Notes: a model not told the origin generated them from the letters alone. Positions 47,072-56,742 are shown, numbered from the stretch's first letter. The stretch is 64,000 nucleotides of DNA from Methylocapsa acidiphila B2 (GCF_000427445.1 NZ_KE386496.1:2088506-2152505), one strand, 5' to 3'. Made by a program: numbers and translations.

Positions 47072-48181
47072 ATGAACCGCGTCGCAAAAGCGTGCAGACG
47101 AACCGCGGCCTTGCTTCGAGAGCGGAGGGCGCAATTGCGCCTTTCCTTGCGGGTGACCGTCTCGGTCGCGCTCGCCTTCATCATCGCCCAGGCGCTGAGG
47201 CTTCCGCTCGGCGGCCTCTGGGCCATCTTGACCGCCGTCGTCGTGACCCAGATGAGCGTCGGCGGCTCCCTGAAAGCGGCGCTCGAATATTCAATCGGCA
47301 CGGTCGGCGGCGCGATTTACGCGGGCGCGATCGCCGCGCTCGTCCCCCATCAATCGGAGCTGGCGTTGCTCGGCGTGCTCGGTCTCGCCGTCGCGCCGCT
47401 CGCCTTGCTCGCCGCGCTCAATCCCAATTTTCGGATCGGGCCCTTCACGGCGGTTCTCGTCGTCCTGGGATCGGAGGCGACCCATGCAGGCCCGATCGCA
47501 TCGGCGTCGACCCGGGTGCTCGAGGTCGCGCTCGGCGGCGGCGTCGGGCTTCTGGTCTCCTTGCTGATCCTGCCGGCCCGCGCCCATGTCATGGCGAATG
47601 AAGCCGCCGCCGACCTGATCGATCTGATGGCGAGCGCTTTGCCGAGCCTCTTTTCCGCCTTCACCCGCAAGACCGATCGCGCCGCGATCCTGAGAATTCA
47701 AAGAAGCCTGGGCGACGCCTTGGCGCGCTTCAACGCCGTCGAAAGCGAGGCGACGCATGAGCGGCGCGTCACGCGCTACTCGAATCCGGCCGAGCCGCGC
47801 TCGCTCCCGCGCTCGCTATTGCGGCTGCGCCATGATCTCATCATGATCGGCCGCGCCGGCGCGGCCCCGCTCGCGGAGCCCCTTCGAGACCGGCTCGGCC
47901 CTCTGCTCACGCGCGTCGGCGCGACGGCGGACGCCTGGCTCCGCGCGACCAGCGACGCTCTCCTCGCCGGCCGCAACCAGCCGCCTCTCACAGCCGTCAA
48001 TGGCTCGATCGAGGATTTCATGGAGGAAATCAACGCGCTGCGCCGTGACGGCGCGACTCGAGCGCTCCCGAGCGACGCGCTCGAGCACTTGTTCGCGCTC
48101 GGCTTCGCCCTGGAGCAGCTGCGCGAAAATTTGAAGGATCTCGCCGCGAGCGTGACCGATTGCGCCTATTCCTCCATGTGA
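47072..48181 (+). CDS. FUSC/aromatic acid exporter family inner-membrane protein
   Basis: The 369-residue protein has about six N-terminal membrane helices (LRLSLRVTVSVALAFIIAQAL, LGGLWAILTAVVVTQMSVGG, LEYSIGTVGGAIYAGAIAAL and others) and a helical cytoplasmic C-terminal half. The first-helix WAILTAVVV-x-Q motif is typical of FUSC/YccS/AaeB proteins, which export aromatic acids or toxic compounds. The ATG at 47072 (GAGG seven bases upstream) is preferred to one at 46979. The substrate is unknown. It stands alone. Confidence 0.85.
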   Translation: MNRVAKACRRTAALLRERRAQLRLSLRVTVSVALAFIIAQALRLPLGGLWAILTAVVVTQMSVGGSLKAALEYSIGTVGGAIYAGAIAALVPHQSELALLGVLGLAVAPLALLAALNPNFRIGPFTAVLVVLGSEATHAGPIASASTRVLEVALGGGVGLLVSLLILPARAHVMANEAAADLIDLMASALPSLFSAFTRKTDRAAILRIQRSLGDALARFNAVESEATHERRVTRYSNPAEPRSLPRSLLRLRHDLIMIGRAGAAPLAEPLRDRLGPLLTRVGATADAWLRATSDALLAGRNQPPLTAVNGSIEDFMEEINALRRDGATRALPSDALEHLFALGFALEQLRENLKDLAASVTDCAYSSM

Positions 48182-48307
48182 ATGTCCCGACGCCACAACG
48201 AGAATTTAACTTTGTGAGACTCATCCTGGACGGATCGCTCGGGCTCGGCGCGGGTCGCGAACTCCGCCGTGTCCCGACCGTGGCGTTTGTTGACGAAAGC
48301 GACGAAG

Positions 48308-48487
48308 ATGCGTGCAAAATTGCGGCATATTGCGCGACTGCTGCTGGACGCCTTGCGCGGTCCGCGCGTGGCCCGTCCCGAAACCAGCGATCCTTTTGAG
48401 CTCGACGCATTCTACAACCGGCGTTACGCGCCGCGCAGGATCGTCCGGGCGTCGAGCCCGCCGCCTTATCCGCGCGATCCGGCCTGA
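48308..48487 (+). CDS. Small hypothetical ORF, 59 codons
   Basis: An ATG at 48308 opens a basic 59-residue frame (RAKLRHIARLLLDALRG, then SDPFELDAFYNRRYAPRR). Its composition is less shadow-like than neighbouring frames, but no family is recognised and the ribosome site is weak. It occupies the 398-base space between the FUSC gene and exonuclease III, which otherwise shows nothing. Confidence 0.3.
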   Translation: MRAKLRHIARLLLDALRGPRVARPETSDPFELDAFYNRRYAPRRIVRASSPPPYPRDPA

Positions 48488-48579
48488 CCGGGCTCCCGAG
48501 CATCGGACCCATTCATCGCCGAATGCGCGGATCTTTGCTAGGTTCGCTGCGAAGCCAATTTCGTAGCGGAGCCCCTTGC

Positions 48580-49365
48580 GTGCAGATCGCGACTTGGAAC
48601 GTCAACTCGGTGCGCCAGAGGACCGAGCATCTCCTGCGCTATTTGCGCGACAAGGCTCCCGACGTCCTGTGCCTCCAGGAACTGAAATGCGTCGACGAAG
48701 CCTTCCCGCATGCGGAAGTCGAGGCGCTCGGCTATAATGTCGCCGTGCAAGGCCAGAAAGGCTTCAACGGCGTCGCCATTCTCGCCAAGGCCCCGATCGA
48801 AGTGACGCGCGGCCTGCCCGGCGATCCAAGCGACGAGCACGCGCGCTATATCGAGGCGCTCGTTCCCGACGGCGCCGGAATCGTCCGCGTCGCCTCGATC
48901 TATTTGCCCAACGGCAATCCGCCGCAGACTGACAAATACGCCTATAAGCTCGCCTGGATGGATCGGCTCATCGCCCATGCGAGATCGCTTCTGCCGCTCG
49001 AGGAGCCGCTTGTTCTCGCCGGCGACTATAATGTGATCGAGTCCGCGCGCGATTGCTATGATCCGGCGGATTGGATCGGCGACGCGCTCTATCTGCCCGA
49101 CACCAAGGCGCGCTTCCACGCGCTCCTGAACCTCGGACTGACCGACGCCTTGCGCGCGACGACAGACGCCGCCGGCCTCTACACGTTTTGGGATTATCAG
49201 GCGGGCGCGTGGCAGAAGAATAAAGGCATTTGCATCGATCACGTCTTGCTGTCGCCCCAGGCGGCCGACCGGCTGGTCAAGGTCTCGATCGACAAGGAGC
49301 TGCGCGGCGAGGATAAGCCCTCCGACCATGTGCCGGTCAGGATCGAGCTCGCCAGCGCGGCGTAG
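48580..49365 (+). CDS. xthA: Exodeoxyribonuclease III (AP endonuclease)
   Basis: The DNA repair enzyme cleaves abasic sites and removes 3'-blocking groups. Motifs of the EEP fold are complete: ATWNVNSVRQR, LCLQELKC with the metal-binding Glu, YLPNGNP with NPPQTDKYAYKL, LAGDYNV with the Asp/Asn pair, and CIDHVLLSP, then SDHVPV with the catalytic His. The GTG at 48580 (CGGAG upstream) gives the normal 261-residue protein; the frame is open 19 codons further. It is convergent with chrA. Confidence 0.95.
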   Translation: MQIATWNVNSVRQRTEHLLRYLRDKAPDVLCLQELKCVDEAFPHAEVEALGYNVAVQGQKGFNGVAILAKAPIEVTRGLPGDPSDEHARYIEALVPDGAGIVRVASIYLPNGNPPQTDKYAYKLAWMDRLIAHARSLLPLEEPLVLAGDYNVIESARDCYDPADWIGDALYLPDTKARFHALLNLGLTDALRATTDAAGLYTFWDYQAGAWQKNKGICIDHVLLSPQAADRLVKVSIDKELRGEDKPSDHVPVRIELASAA

Positions 49366-49369
49366 CGCC

Positions 49370-50584
49370 TTACGATGAGGCGAGCGCTGGGATGACGCCG
49401 GCCAGCGCGCCGAGGACGACGACCAGAAGCGGCGGCGCCCGCCAGGCCGTCAAGAGAAGGAACCCGCTCAGCGCGAGCGCGAAATCGGCGCGCGTCGAGA
49501 CCGCGCCGACCCAAAGCGGGTTGTAGAGCGCCGCGCCGAGCAGGCCGACGACGGCGGCGTTGACCCCACGCATCGCCGCATGCGCGCCGGGTCGACGCCG
49601 GAAAGCCTCCCAAAAAGGCAGCAGGCCGAGAAGCGCCAGCAGGCCGGGAATGAAGATCGCGAGGAGGCCGATCGCCGCGCCCTCGATCCCATTCGGCGGC
49701 GGGCCAGCCACGGCGCCGAGATAGGCGGCGAAGGTGAAAAGCGGTCCGGGCACGGCTTGAGCCGCCCCATAGCCCGCGAAAAAAGCCGTGTCGCTGATCC
49801 AGCCCGGCGCGACGACCGCCTCGCGCAGCAGCGGCAAGACGACATGGCCGCCGCCGAAGACCAAGGCGCCCGAGCGATAGAAGGCGTCGAAATAGGCGAT
49901 CCCCTGGGATTGGGTGAGTCTTTCCAGGATAGGCAAGCCGGCGAGAAGCGCAAAGAAGACGCAGAGCGCCGCGACGCCCGCGCCGCGCGAGACTGGGGTC
50001 AATAGCCCGTAGATTGCGTCGGCGCGCATCGGCTCCGCCCGGCAAAGCCAGAGGCCGGCGACGCCGCCCATGACGATGGTCGCGATCTGCGCGGCGGAGG
50101 ACGCGCTGATGGAGAGGATCGCGACCGCGGCGACGGCGATGGACGCCCGCTCGCGATCCGGGCAGAGGGTTCTGGCCATGCCCCAGACCGCCTGGGCGAC
50201 GATCGCGACGGCCACGAGCTTCAGCCCATGCAAGAGCCCTTCTTCGGCGGCGCCATGAAACAGGCTCGCGCCATAGGCGAACATGACGAGGATAAGGGCC
50301 GACGGCAAAGTGAAGCCGGCCCAAGCCGCGAGCCCGCCGACATAGCCGCCACGCACGAGGCCGATGGAAAATCCGACCTGGCTGCTCGCCGGTCCCGGCA
50401 GGAACTGGCAAAGGGCGACAAGATCGGCATAAGCGGACTCGTCCAGCCATTTTCGGCGCGCCACGAATTCATCCCGGAAATAGCCGAGATGGGCGATGGG
50501 ACCGCCGAAACAGGTGAGGCCGAGCCTGAGAAAAACAAGGAGAATTTCGAGCGGGGATCCGACAGCCTTTTGCATTGCCGTCAT
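49370..50584 (-). CDS. chrA: Chromate transporter ChrA, two-domain type
   Basis: The 404-residue membrane protein has two homologous CHR domains. The first has FLRLGLTCFGGPIAHLGYF, then LCQFLPGPASSQVGFSIG and AWAGFTLPSALILV. The second repeats the pattern with FYRSGALVFGGGHVVLPLL, then YGAAQAVPGPLFTFAAYLG. The family exports chromate, entering cells via sulfate uptake, and may move other oxyanions. Its ATG overlaps the stop of the sulfate permease gene (ATGA), so they are coupled, which fits a joint oxyanion role. The frame is open far upstream, but that is the antisense-like part inside sulP. Confidence 0.92.
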   Translation of the reverse strand: MTAMQKAVGSPLEILLVFLRLGLTCFGGPIAHLGYFRDEFVARRKWLDESAYADLVALCQFLPGPASSQVGFSIGLVRGGYVGGLAAWAGFTLPSALILVMFAYGASLFHGAAEEGLLHGLKLVAVAIVAQAVWGMARTLCPDRERASIAVAAVAILSISASSAAQIATIVMGGVAGLWLCRAEPMRADAIYGLLTPVSRGAGVAALCVFFALLAGLPILERLTQSQGIAYFDAFYRSGALVFGGGHVVLPLLREAVVAPGWISDTAFFAGYGAAQAVPGPLFTFAAYLGAVAGPPPNGIEGAAIGLLAIFIPGLLALLGLLPFWEAFRRRPGAHAAMRGVNAAVVGLLGAALYNPLWVGAVSTRADFALALSGFLLLTAWRAPPLLVVVLGALAGVIPALASS

Positions 50585-52311
50585 TGCGACGCTCGTCCAG
50601 CAGGAGGCTGGGGCCGCAACGCCCGCACCGCGTCCTCGACGCTGCGAAACAGCCGATGCGGTCCGAGCGCCTTGTCGATCCCGAAGCGCTTCAAGGCGTT
50701 TTGCGCGCGCACTGATTCGAGGCGCGCGATGGCGAAAATAATCTGCTCCTCCTTGCACTGACGAATGAGGCTGCGCAATGTTTGAGCGGCGGTGAAGTCG
50801 ATTTCCACAATGGCGCTCGCTTCGAGAATGGCGAGCCGGGTCGGCTGCGGCGCGGCGCGCAAAGCGGCCAATACGTCGGCGCGAAAGCGAGAGGCGGTGA
50901 GGAACGATAAGGGCGCCTGGAACGCCAGCACGCGCACCTCCGGCAAAGTCTCGCCGTGATGATCGGGGACCGACGGCCACCAGACCGTCGTTCCCGGCAC
51001 GCGCTCGAACGAGATGACATGGGCGCGCGTCACGCTCCAGACGCCATGCAGCAGCGAAAGCGCGACGCCGATCGCCACGCCCTGCTCGATGGGCATCGCC
51101 ACGATGGCGGCGAAAGTTGCGACGACGAGCAGAAATTCGCCGAAGGACTGGCGAAAAATCGTTCCCATCTGTTCGACCCGGATGATTCGCAGGGCCACGA
51201 ACAGCAGAACTCCCGCCAGGGCGGCGGCGGGAATCCTGGTCAGGAGCTGCGCCCCAAAAACCGCCACGGCGAGCAAAATCGCGCAGGCCGCGAGGCCGGC
51301 GAGTTGCGAGCGCCCGCCGGTCTCCGAGACGATTGCCGTCCGCGGCGGGCTCGCATCGACGGGAAAGGCCCCGACGATCGCGGCCATGACTCCGCCTACG
51401 CCGACGCCGAGAAAGTCGCGATCGACGTCGGGCGCAGCATCGAGATTGGAGGGAAAGGCGCGTGTCGTGGCCGCTGTCTGCACCATGACGACCAAAGCGA
51501 TCAGCAGGCTCAACGGCAGAAGTTGCGCCAGCTCCGCGATCGAGGCTGTCGGCGCCTTCACGGAAGGCCAACCCGCAGGAACCGTCCCGATGACGGCGAC
51601 GCCCTTGCCCTCCAGCCCAAAAGCGGCCAGCGCGACAGTGGCGAGAACAAGCCCGATCAGCGCTCCGGGAATGCGGGCGCTGACCAGTTCCGACAGGACG
51701 ACGATCGCGAAGACCCCGAGGCCGATCGCCAGGGTGAAGCGGTTCGCCTCATGAAGATGCGCGGCCAAATAAGCGCCCCGCTGAAGAAGGGAACCGGCTT
51801 CATCCGCGATCCCGAGGACGCTCGGCAGCTGCGAGACAAGGATATGGATCGAAATGCCGGCCAGAAAGCCCGTCGTGACCGGAATCGACAGGAGATCGGC
51901 GATCCAGCCCAGCCGGAAGAGCCAGCCGGCGACAAGGGCTAGTCCGACCATCAACGCCAAGGCTGCGGCGAGCGCCCCATAATGCGGCGACCCAGCCGCC
52001 GCTAGAAGCGCGACCCCGCCGGCGAAAATCGGCGCTATGGTCGAATCGGCGCCGCATGACAAGGAGCGGCTCGCGCCAAAAAGGGCGAAGCCGAGCGAGC
52101 CGGCGATGAAGGCGAAAAAACCGATTTCCGGCGAGAAGCCGCCGAGACGCGCCGTGGCCATTTGCTCGGGAATGGCGATCGCCGCCAGAGTGAGCCCGGC
52201 GACGAGATCGCGCGGCAAGTCGCTAGGGCGGTAGCCGGCCAGCGAGCGAAAGACGGGCCATCGGCTGCCGGGCTGGGGCGCTGAATTGGTGGAGCCATGC
52301 GCCGCCGCCAT
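50581..52311 (-). CDS. SulP family anion permease with STAS domain
   Basis: The 576-residue protein has an N-terminal transmembrane region with the SulP signature (YRPSDLPRDLVAGLTLAAIAIPEQMATARLGG, in short pieces) and a DSS/AFDA-like core (SLSCGADSTIAPIFAG). Its C-terminal STAS domain (about 440-560) has EVRVLAFQAPLSFLTASRF and AILEASAIVEIDFTAAQTL. It is probably a sulfate or other anion symporter, but bicarbonate or dicarboxylate are also possible in this family. It is transcribed with chrA. Confidence 0.9.
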   Translation of the reverse strand: MAAAHGSTNSAPQPGSRWPVFRSLAGYRPSDLPRDLVAGLTLAAIAIPEQMATARLGGFSPEIGFFAFIAGSLGFALFGASRSLSCGADSTIAPIFAGGVALLAAAGSPHYGALAAALALMVGLALVAGWLFRLGWIADLLSIPVTTGFLAGISIHILVSQLPSVLGIADEAGSLLQRGAYLAAHLHEANRFTLAIGLGVFAIVVLSELVSARIPGALIGLVLATVALAAFGLEGKGVAVIGTVPAGWPSVKAPTASIAELAQLLPLSLLIALVVMVQTAATTRAFPSNLDAAPDVDRDFLGVGVGGVMAAIVGAFPVDASPPRTAIVSETGGRSQLAGLAACAILLAVAVFGAQLLTRIPAAALAGVLLFVALRIIRVEQMGTIFRQSFGEFLLVVATFAAIVAMPIEQGVAIGVALSLLHGVWSVTRAHVISFERVPGTTVWWPSVPDHHGETLPEVRVLAFQAPLSFLTASRFRADVLAALRAAPQPTRLAILEASAIVEIDFTAAQTLRSLIRQCKEEQIIFAIARLESVRAQNALKRFGIDKALGPHRLFRSVEDAVRALRPQPPAGRASQ

Positions 52312-52553
52312 GCAGTCTACACCCCGCCCTCGATGTGACGACTTGTCGTGAAGGGCTCGCTGACCCAGCTATAGACTGCGGCCGGGCCGACGCCAAGAGC
52401 CCCTCCCGCGCCGACTAGCTTGCGGTGGCGTTTCGATGAATGCTACATGGCGCAATCGAGGCGCAATTGCGGCGCGCCACCTCGATCCGAGAGCGATCCC
52501 GCGCGTCGGTCACTTTAAAACGGAACCCGCCGCCGGAAAACGAGGCTAAGATT

Positions 52554-52805
52554 ATGGGGCTGAAACTCGCGATCGCTGCGTCTCTTGCATGCATCCTCGT
52601 GTCCGCGGCCGCCTCGGCGCGATCCACATCGCTGGAGCGGGAGACCGCCGCTTGCCAGGACGACGCGGTTCGCCTTTGCGGCCCCTTCATTCCCGACCAC
52701 GGCAAGATCCACTCCTGCCTCGTCACTTACAAAGCCTATATCAGCCCGGCCTGCCGCGCGCTCGTGGCGCCGGCCCATCATGGCCATCACCACAAGAAGC
52801 ATTAG
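52554..52805 (+). CDS. Small exported Cys-rich repeat protein with His-rich tail
   Basis: The 83-residue product has a signal peptide (LKLAIAASLACILVSAAASA) and a mature part of about 60 residues with four Cys in a Cys-rich (GLG1-like) repeat: ETAACQDDAVRLCG, then KIHSCLVTYKAYISPACRALV. It ends with HHGHHHKKH, a likely metal-binding tail. The ATG at 52554 follows GAGGCTAAG; an open frame upstream is not needed. Similar small proteins are common in Rhizobiales, with unknown function. A palindrome starts at the stop codon. Confidence 0.8.
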   Translation: MGLKLAIAASLACILVSAAASARSTSLERETAACQDDAVRLCGPFIPDHGKIHSCLVTYKAYISPACRALVAPAHHGHHHKKH

Positions 52806-52828
52806 ATCTTGGAGCGCGCTCCAAGATC
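52805..52828. terminator. Perfect 24-base palindrome after the Cys-rich gene
   Basis: GATCTTGGAGCG and its complement meet without a loop and begin at the last base of the stop codon. It may end transcription, though no T-run follows. The TTGGA/TCCAA core resembles the dispersed repeats. Confidence 0.5.
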
Positions 52829-53173
52829 AATAGGCTGGGACGCGCCCTAGGTCGATGAGCCGGCGCGGCGAGACTCGCCGCCGGCAAAAAATTCAAAGCT
52901 CGACGCTGCGCTTCGCGCAGCGCGCTTACGTTTAGAATCCCCCTGGGCAGCGGATTAGAATTCCGCGCGGCGACGCTTTGCGGCCGGCGCAGATCGATTC
53001 CACACAGAAAATTAAGCGCGAAGCCTTGCTTTCGCCCGACCGCTCGCGCGCTAATCATCGCTACGAATCGGGCGAGACGCGCGTTGCGCCGCAAATCCAT
53101 TAACTAAAGGTTAACGAGCCTCGCCCGGACTTGCAGTAAGGCCGGAGGCTTATCGCGGCATGAGGGCTGCGCC
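52829..53173. other. Intergenic region upstream of smc, 345 bases
   Basis: It contains a hairpin CGCTGCGC-TTC-GCGCAGCG at 52904-52922 and AT-richer DNA near 53090-53120 (TTAACTAAAGGTTAACG), the probable smc promoter side. No coding frame looks real. Confidence 0.45.
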
Positions 53174-56100
53174 ATGAAATTCACCAAGCTCCGCTTGTCG
53201 GGGTTCAAGACCTTTGTCGAGTCGACGGACTTTCTCATTGAGCCAGGTCTGACGGGCGTCGTCGGGCCCAACGGCTGCGGCAAGTCCAATCTCGTCGAGG
53301 CCATGCGCTGGGTGATGGGCGAGAGCTCATCGCGCAATATGCGCGCCTCCGGCATGGACGACGTCATCTTCTCCGGCGGCGGCAATAGGCCGGCGCGCAA
53401 TATGGCGGAAGTCGGCCTCGTCATCGACAATGCGGACCGCGCCGCGCCCGCCGCCTTCAACGACAGCGACATCATCGAGGTCAGCCGCCGCATCGAGCGC
53501 GAATCCGGCTCGACCTATCGCATCAACGGGCGGGAAGCGCGGGCGCGCGACGTGCAACTCCTATTCGCCGACGCGTCGAGCGGCGCGCGCTCGCCGGCCA
53601 TGGTGCGCCAAGGCCAGATCGGCGAGATGATCTCGGCGAAGCCGCAGGAGCGCCGCCGCATCCTCGAGGAGGCCGCGGGCGTCGCCGGCCTCCATTCCCG
53701 CCGGCACGAAGCGGAGCTGCGCCTCAAGGCGGCGGAGGACAATCTCTCGCGCCTCGACGACATCATGCAGCAAATCGACTCCCAGACGAAGGGGCTCGAG
53801 CGCCAGGCCCGTCAGGCGGCGCGCTACCGCAATCTCGCCGCCGAGATCAGGCGCGCCGAGGCCCTGCTCGCGTTGATCAATCACGCCGAAGCGACGAGCG
53901 AACTCGCATCGGCCGAACGCAAGCTCGATTCCGATGCGCGCGACGTCGCGGAGCGGACCCGACTTCAAGCCGAATCCGCGCGCCTGCAAGGAATCGCCGC
54001 GCATGAGCTTCCTGGCTTGCGTGAGGCCGAGGCGGAGTCCGCCGCCATACTGCAAAAGCTCGTCCTAGCGCGCGAGACCCTGGACGGCGAGGAGCGGCGC
54101 GCCAAGGCCCGCATCGCCGAGCTGGAGCGCAGAATCGCGCAAATGACCAGCGATCTTGCCCGCGAGACCGGTCTGATCGAGGACGCGACCGACGTGCTCG
54201 CGCGCCTTGACGCCGAGGCGCAGGAACTATCCGAGGCCGCTGAAGCCGAAGCCGAGCTCGAGACGGCGGCGCGAAACCGCTGCGCCGAAGCCGAGATCCG
54301 TCTCGCCGGCGCCGAAAAAGAACTCGCGGAGACACAAGAGGCCCGGGCCGCGATCGAGGCGCGCCGCGCCGCGTCGCAAGCAGCGCTCAGGGACGCCTCG
54401 GCGCAATTGGCGCGGCTCGAAGCCGAGCTCGCCGAAGTGACGCGGGAGCGCGCCGCGCGCGAAGCCGAGCTCGGCGACGGCGCCGATCGCCTCCTTCTGC
54501 AGGCGGCGCTCGAGCAGGCCGTCGAGACCGCCGCTGTCCTAGAAGATGAAGTCGCGGAGGCCGAAACCCGCCACGCCGAGGCGCGCGCGGCCGAGCTCGC
54601 CGCACGCGCGCCGCTCGCTGAGGCCGAGCGCAAAGCGCAAAATCTCGCGACACAGGTCCAGACCTTGTCGAAACTGCTGAACGCGGGAAGCGGCGGCTTT
54701 TGGCCCGCGGTCACCGAGGAGATCAGCGTCGCCAAAGGCTATGAGGCGGCGCTCGGCGCCGCGCTCGGCGACGATCTCGACGCCTCGACCAATCCGGCGT
54801 CCCCGGCGCATTGGGCGCATACGGACGCTGCCCACGATCCGGCGTTGCCGCCCGGCGTGCAGCCCTTGTCGGCTCTCGTCACCGCGCCGATCGCGCTCAA
54901 CCGGCGGCTCGACCAGATCGGTGTGGTCTTGCGCGGCGAGGGACAGGCGCTGCGCAAGCTGTTGAAGCCGGGCCAAAGGCTGGTTTCCAAGGAAGGCGAC
55001 CTGTGGCGGTGGGACGGCTTCACCCAGGCCGCCGAGGCGCCGACGCCGGCGGCGCGGCGGCTCGCCGAGAAAAACCGTCTCGGAGATTTGACCGCCGAAG
55101 CCGAAACGGCGCGCGTTTTCGCGGACGATTTAAAAGTCGCGGCCGACGCCGCCCAAGCCGATCTCGTCGCGGCGGCGGCGGCCGAGAGCGAGGCGCGGCG
55201 CCGGCACAAGGACGCCCTTCGCGAGGTTGAATCCGCGCGCGAGAAGGACGCTTCGGCGGAGCGGCGCGTTTCGGCGGCGGCGGCGCGGCTCTCGGCGCTC
55301 GACGAGGCCCTATCGCGTCTTTCCGCCAATCGCGACGAAGCGCTGGAAAAACGGGCGCGCGCCGAGGCCGCGGCCGATGGTTTGGACGCCTCGGCGGAGG
55401 CCTCGGCCCGTCTCGAGACGGCGAGGGAGCGGGCGGCGCAGGGCCGCGCCGCCGCCGCCGAAGCCCGCGCCGAATTACAGGCTCATTCGCGCGAGGCCCA
55501 GGCGCGGGCGAAGCGGCTGCAGGCGATCGCGGACGAGCGCAAATCCTGGCAGGTCCGCAGCGAAGGCGCGGGCGGCCAGCTCGACGCTTTCGAATCGCGG
55601 CTCGCCGAGGCCGCCGAAGAGCGCGAGCGCCTTCTCGAGACGCCCGACGCCTTTCTCTCGACGCGCCGAACTTTGCTGGATCAGATCGCCGCCGCCGAAG
55701 AAGCCCATCGGCTCGCGACGGACCAGCGCATCGCGGCCGAGGCGCGCCTCGCCGAAGCCGATCGCCAGGCGCGCGCCGCGCTCGACTCCATGAGCGCCGC
55801 GCGCGAGGAGAAAGCGCGCAGCGAGACGCGGGTCGACTCCGCGCGTCGGCGTTGCGACGAAGTCCTGCACGCCATTTCGACGGAGCTCGATTGCGCAGCC
55901 GCCGATCTCCCCGCGCTCGCCAATGTCGCCCCCAATGCGGATCTCCCGCAGGCGGGCGAGGTGGAAAAACGGCTTGACCTCCTGAAGCAGGATCGCGAGC
56001 GCCTCGGCGCGGTCAATTTGCGCGCCGAGGACGAATTGAACGAGGCCATGACGTCAAAGGCCAGTCTCGCAACCGAGCACGCGGACCTAACCGAGGCGAT

Positions 56101-56629
56101 CCGGCGCCTGCGCCAAGCAATCCAAAGCCTGAATAAGGAAGGACGCGAGCGGCTGGTCGGCGCCTTCGAGACGGTCAATGCGCATTTCAAGGAGCTTTTC
56201 ACCAGCCTGTTCGGCGGCGGATCGGCCGAGCTGCAGCTGATCGAATCGGATGATCCGCTCGAGGCGGGACTCGAAATTCTCGCCCGCCCGCCGGGAAAAA
56301 AGCCGCAGGTGATGACGCTCCTGTCCGGCGGCGAGCAGGCGCTGACGGCGATGTCGCTCATCTTCGCGATTTTTCTGACAAATCCGGCGCCGATCTGCGT
56401 GCTCGACGAGGTCGACGCGCCGCTCGACGACGCCAATGTGGAGCGCTTTTGCGATCTGCTCGACCAGATGCGCCAGAAGACGGAGACCCGTTTCATCACT
56501 ATCACGCACAATCCGATCACCATGGCGCGGATGAACCGGCTCTTCGGCGTGACCATGGCCGAGCGGGGGGTGAGCCAACTCGTCAGCGTCGATCTCGAAC
56601 AGGCCGAGCGCTTTCTCGAAGCGAGCTGA
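53174..56629 (+). CDS. smc: Chromosome segregation protein SMC
   Basis: The 1151-residue condensin ATPase organises the chromosome. The head has Walker A GPNGCGKSNLVEAMRW (31-46) at the N-terminus and signature LLSGGEQALTAMSLIFA with Walker B ICVLDEVDAPLDDANV at the C-terminus. Two long coiled coils of Ala/Glu/Arg-rich heptads flank a hinge around residues 480-600 (SGGFWPAVTEEISVAKGYE, then LSALVTAPIALNRRLDQIG). All ATP-binding motifs are intact. It lacks the thioredoxin-like neighbour seen in some relatives. It stands alone. Confidence 0.96.
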   Translation: MKFTKLRLSGFKTFVESTDFLIEPGLTGVVGPNGCGKSNLVEAMRWVMGESSSRNMRASGMDDVIFSGGGNRPARNMAEVGLVIDNADRAAPAAFNDSDIIEVSRRIERESGSTYRINGREARARDVQLLFADASSGARSPAMVRQGQIGEMISAKPQERRRILEEAAGVAGLHSRRHEAELRLKAAEDNLSRLDDIMQQIDSQTKGLERQARQAARYRNLAAEIRRAEALLALINHAEATSELASAERKLDSDARDVAERTRLQAESARLQGIAAHELPGLREAEAESAAILQKLVLARETLDGEERRAKARIAELERRIAQMTSDLARETGLIEDATDVLARLDAEAQELSEAAEAEAELETAARNRCAEAEIRLAGAEKELAETQEARAAIEARRAASQAALRDASAQLARLEAELAEVTRERAAREAELGDGADRLLLQAALEQAVETAAVLEDEVAEAETRHAEARAAELAARAPLAEAERKAQNLATQVQTLSKLLNAGSGGFWPAVTEEISVAKGYEAALGAALGDDLDASTNPASPAHWAHTDAAHDPALPPGVQPLSALVTAPIALNRRLDQIGVVLRGEGQALRKLLKPGQRLVSKEGDLWRWDGFTQAAEAPTPAARRLAEKNRLGDLTAEAETARVFADDLKVAADAAQADLVAAAAAESEARRRHKDALREVESAREKDASAERRVSAAAARLSALDEALSRLSANRDEALEKRARAEAAADGLDASAEASARLETARERAAQGRAAAAEARAELQAHSREAQARAKRLQAIADERKSWQVRSEGAGGQLDAFESRLAEAAEERERLLETPDAFLSTRRTLLDQIAAAEEAHRLATDQRIAAEARLAEADRQARAALDSMSAAREEKARSETRVDSARRRCDEVLHAISTELDCAAADLPALANVAPNADLPQAGEVEKRLDLLKQDRERLGAVNLRAEDELNEAMTSKASLATEHADLTEAIRRLRQAIQSLNKEGRERLVGAFETVNAHFKELFTSLFGGGSAELQLIESDDPLEAGLEILARPPGKKPQVMTLLSGGEQALTAMSLIFAIFLTNPAPICVLDEVDAPLDDANVERFCDLLDQMRQKTETRFITITHNPITMARMNRLFGVTMAERGVSQLVSVDLEQAERFLEAS

Positions 56630-56636
56630 CCAAGCC

Positions 56637-56658
56637 CCTCGGTCCCCGAGGCGATTTT
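56637..56658 (+). terminator. Weak terminator-like hairpin after smc
   Basis: CCTCGG-TCC-CCGAGG followed by CGATTTT lies just after the smc stop. The stem is short and the T-run brief, so this is a weak candidate. Confidence 0.4.
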
Positions 56659-56713
56659 CCTCAATAGCATTTATATTTATAAAACCAATGACTTAGACGC
56701 CCGCGCCTAAGTC

Positions 56714-56742
56714 TTGACAGGCTCGTGCGCCGACCCTATGGT
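56714..56742 (+). promoter_or_regulatory. Sigma70-type promoter of the ATP synthase Fo operon
   Basis: A consensus TTGACA (56714-56719), 17 bases, then TATGGT (56737-56742). Transcription would start near 56750 and give a leader of about 130 bases before atpI. Confidence 0.75.

Noticed and set aside
45565-47301. Minus-strand 578-codon frame suggesting an LMW phosphatase-kinase fusion
   Set aside because: The family sequences leave this frame in the middle of both genes. The long frame joins unrelated parts by chance, and the upstream 140 residues are not phosphatase-like.
49370-51571. 733-codon frame suggesting a ChrA protein with a large N-terminal domain
   Set aside because: The first 330 residues overlap sulP in another frame and are Arg-rich nonsense; ChrA starts at 50584.
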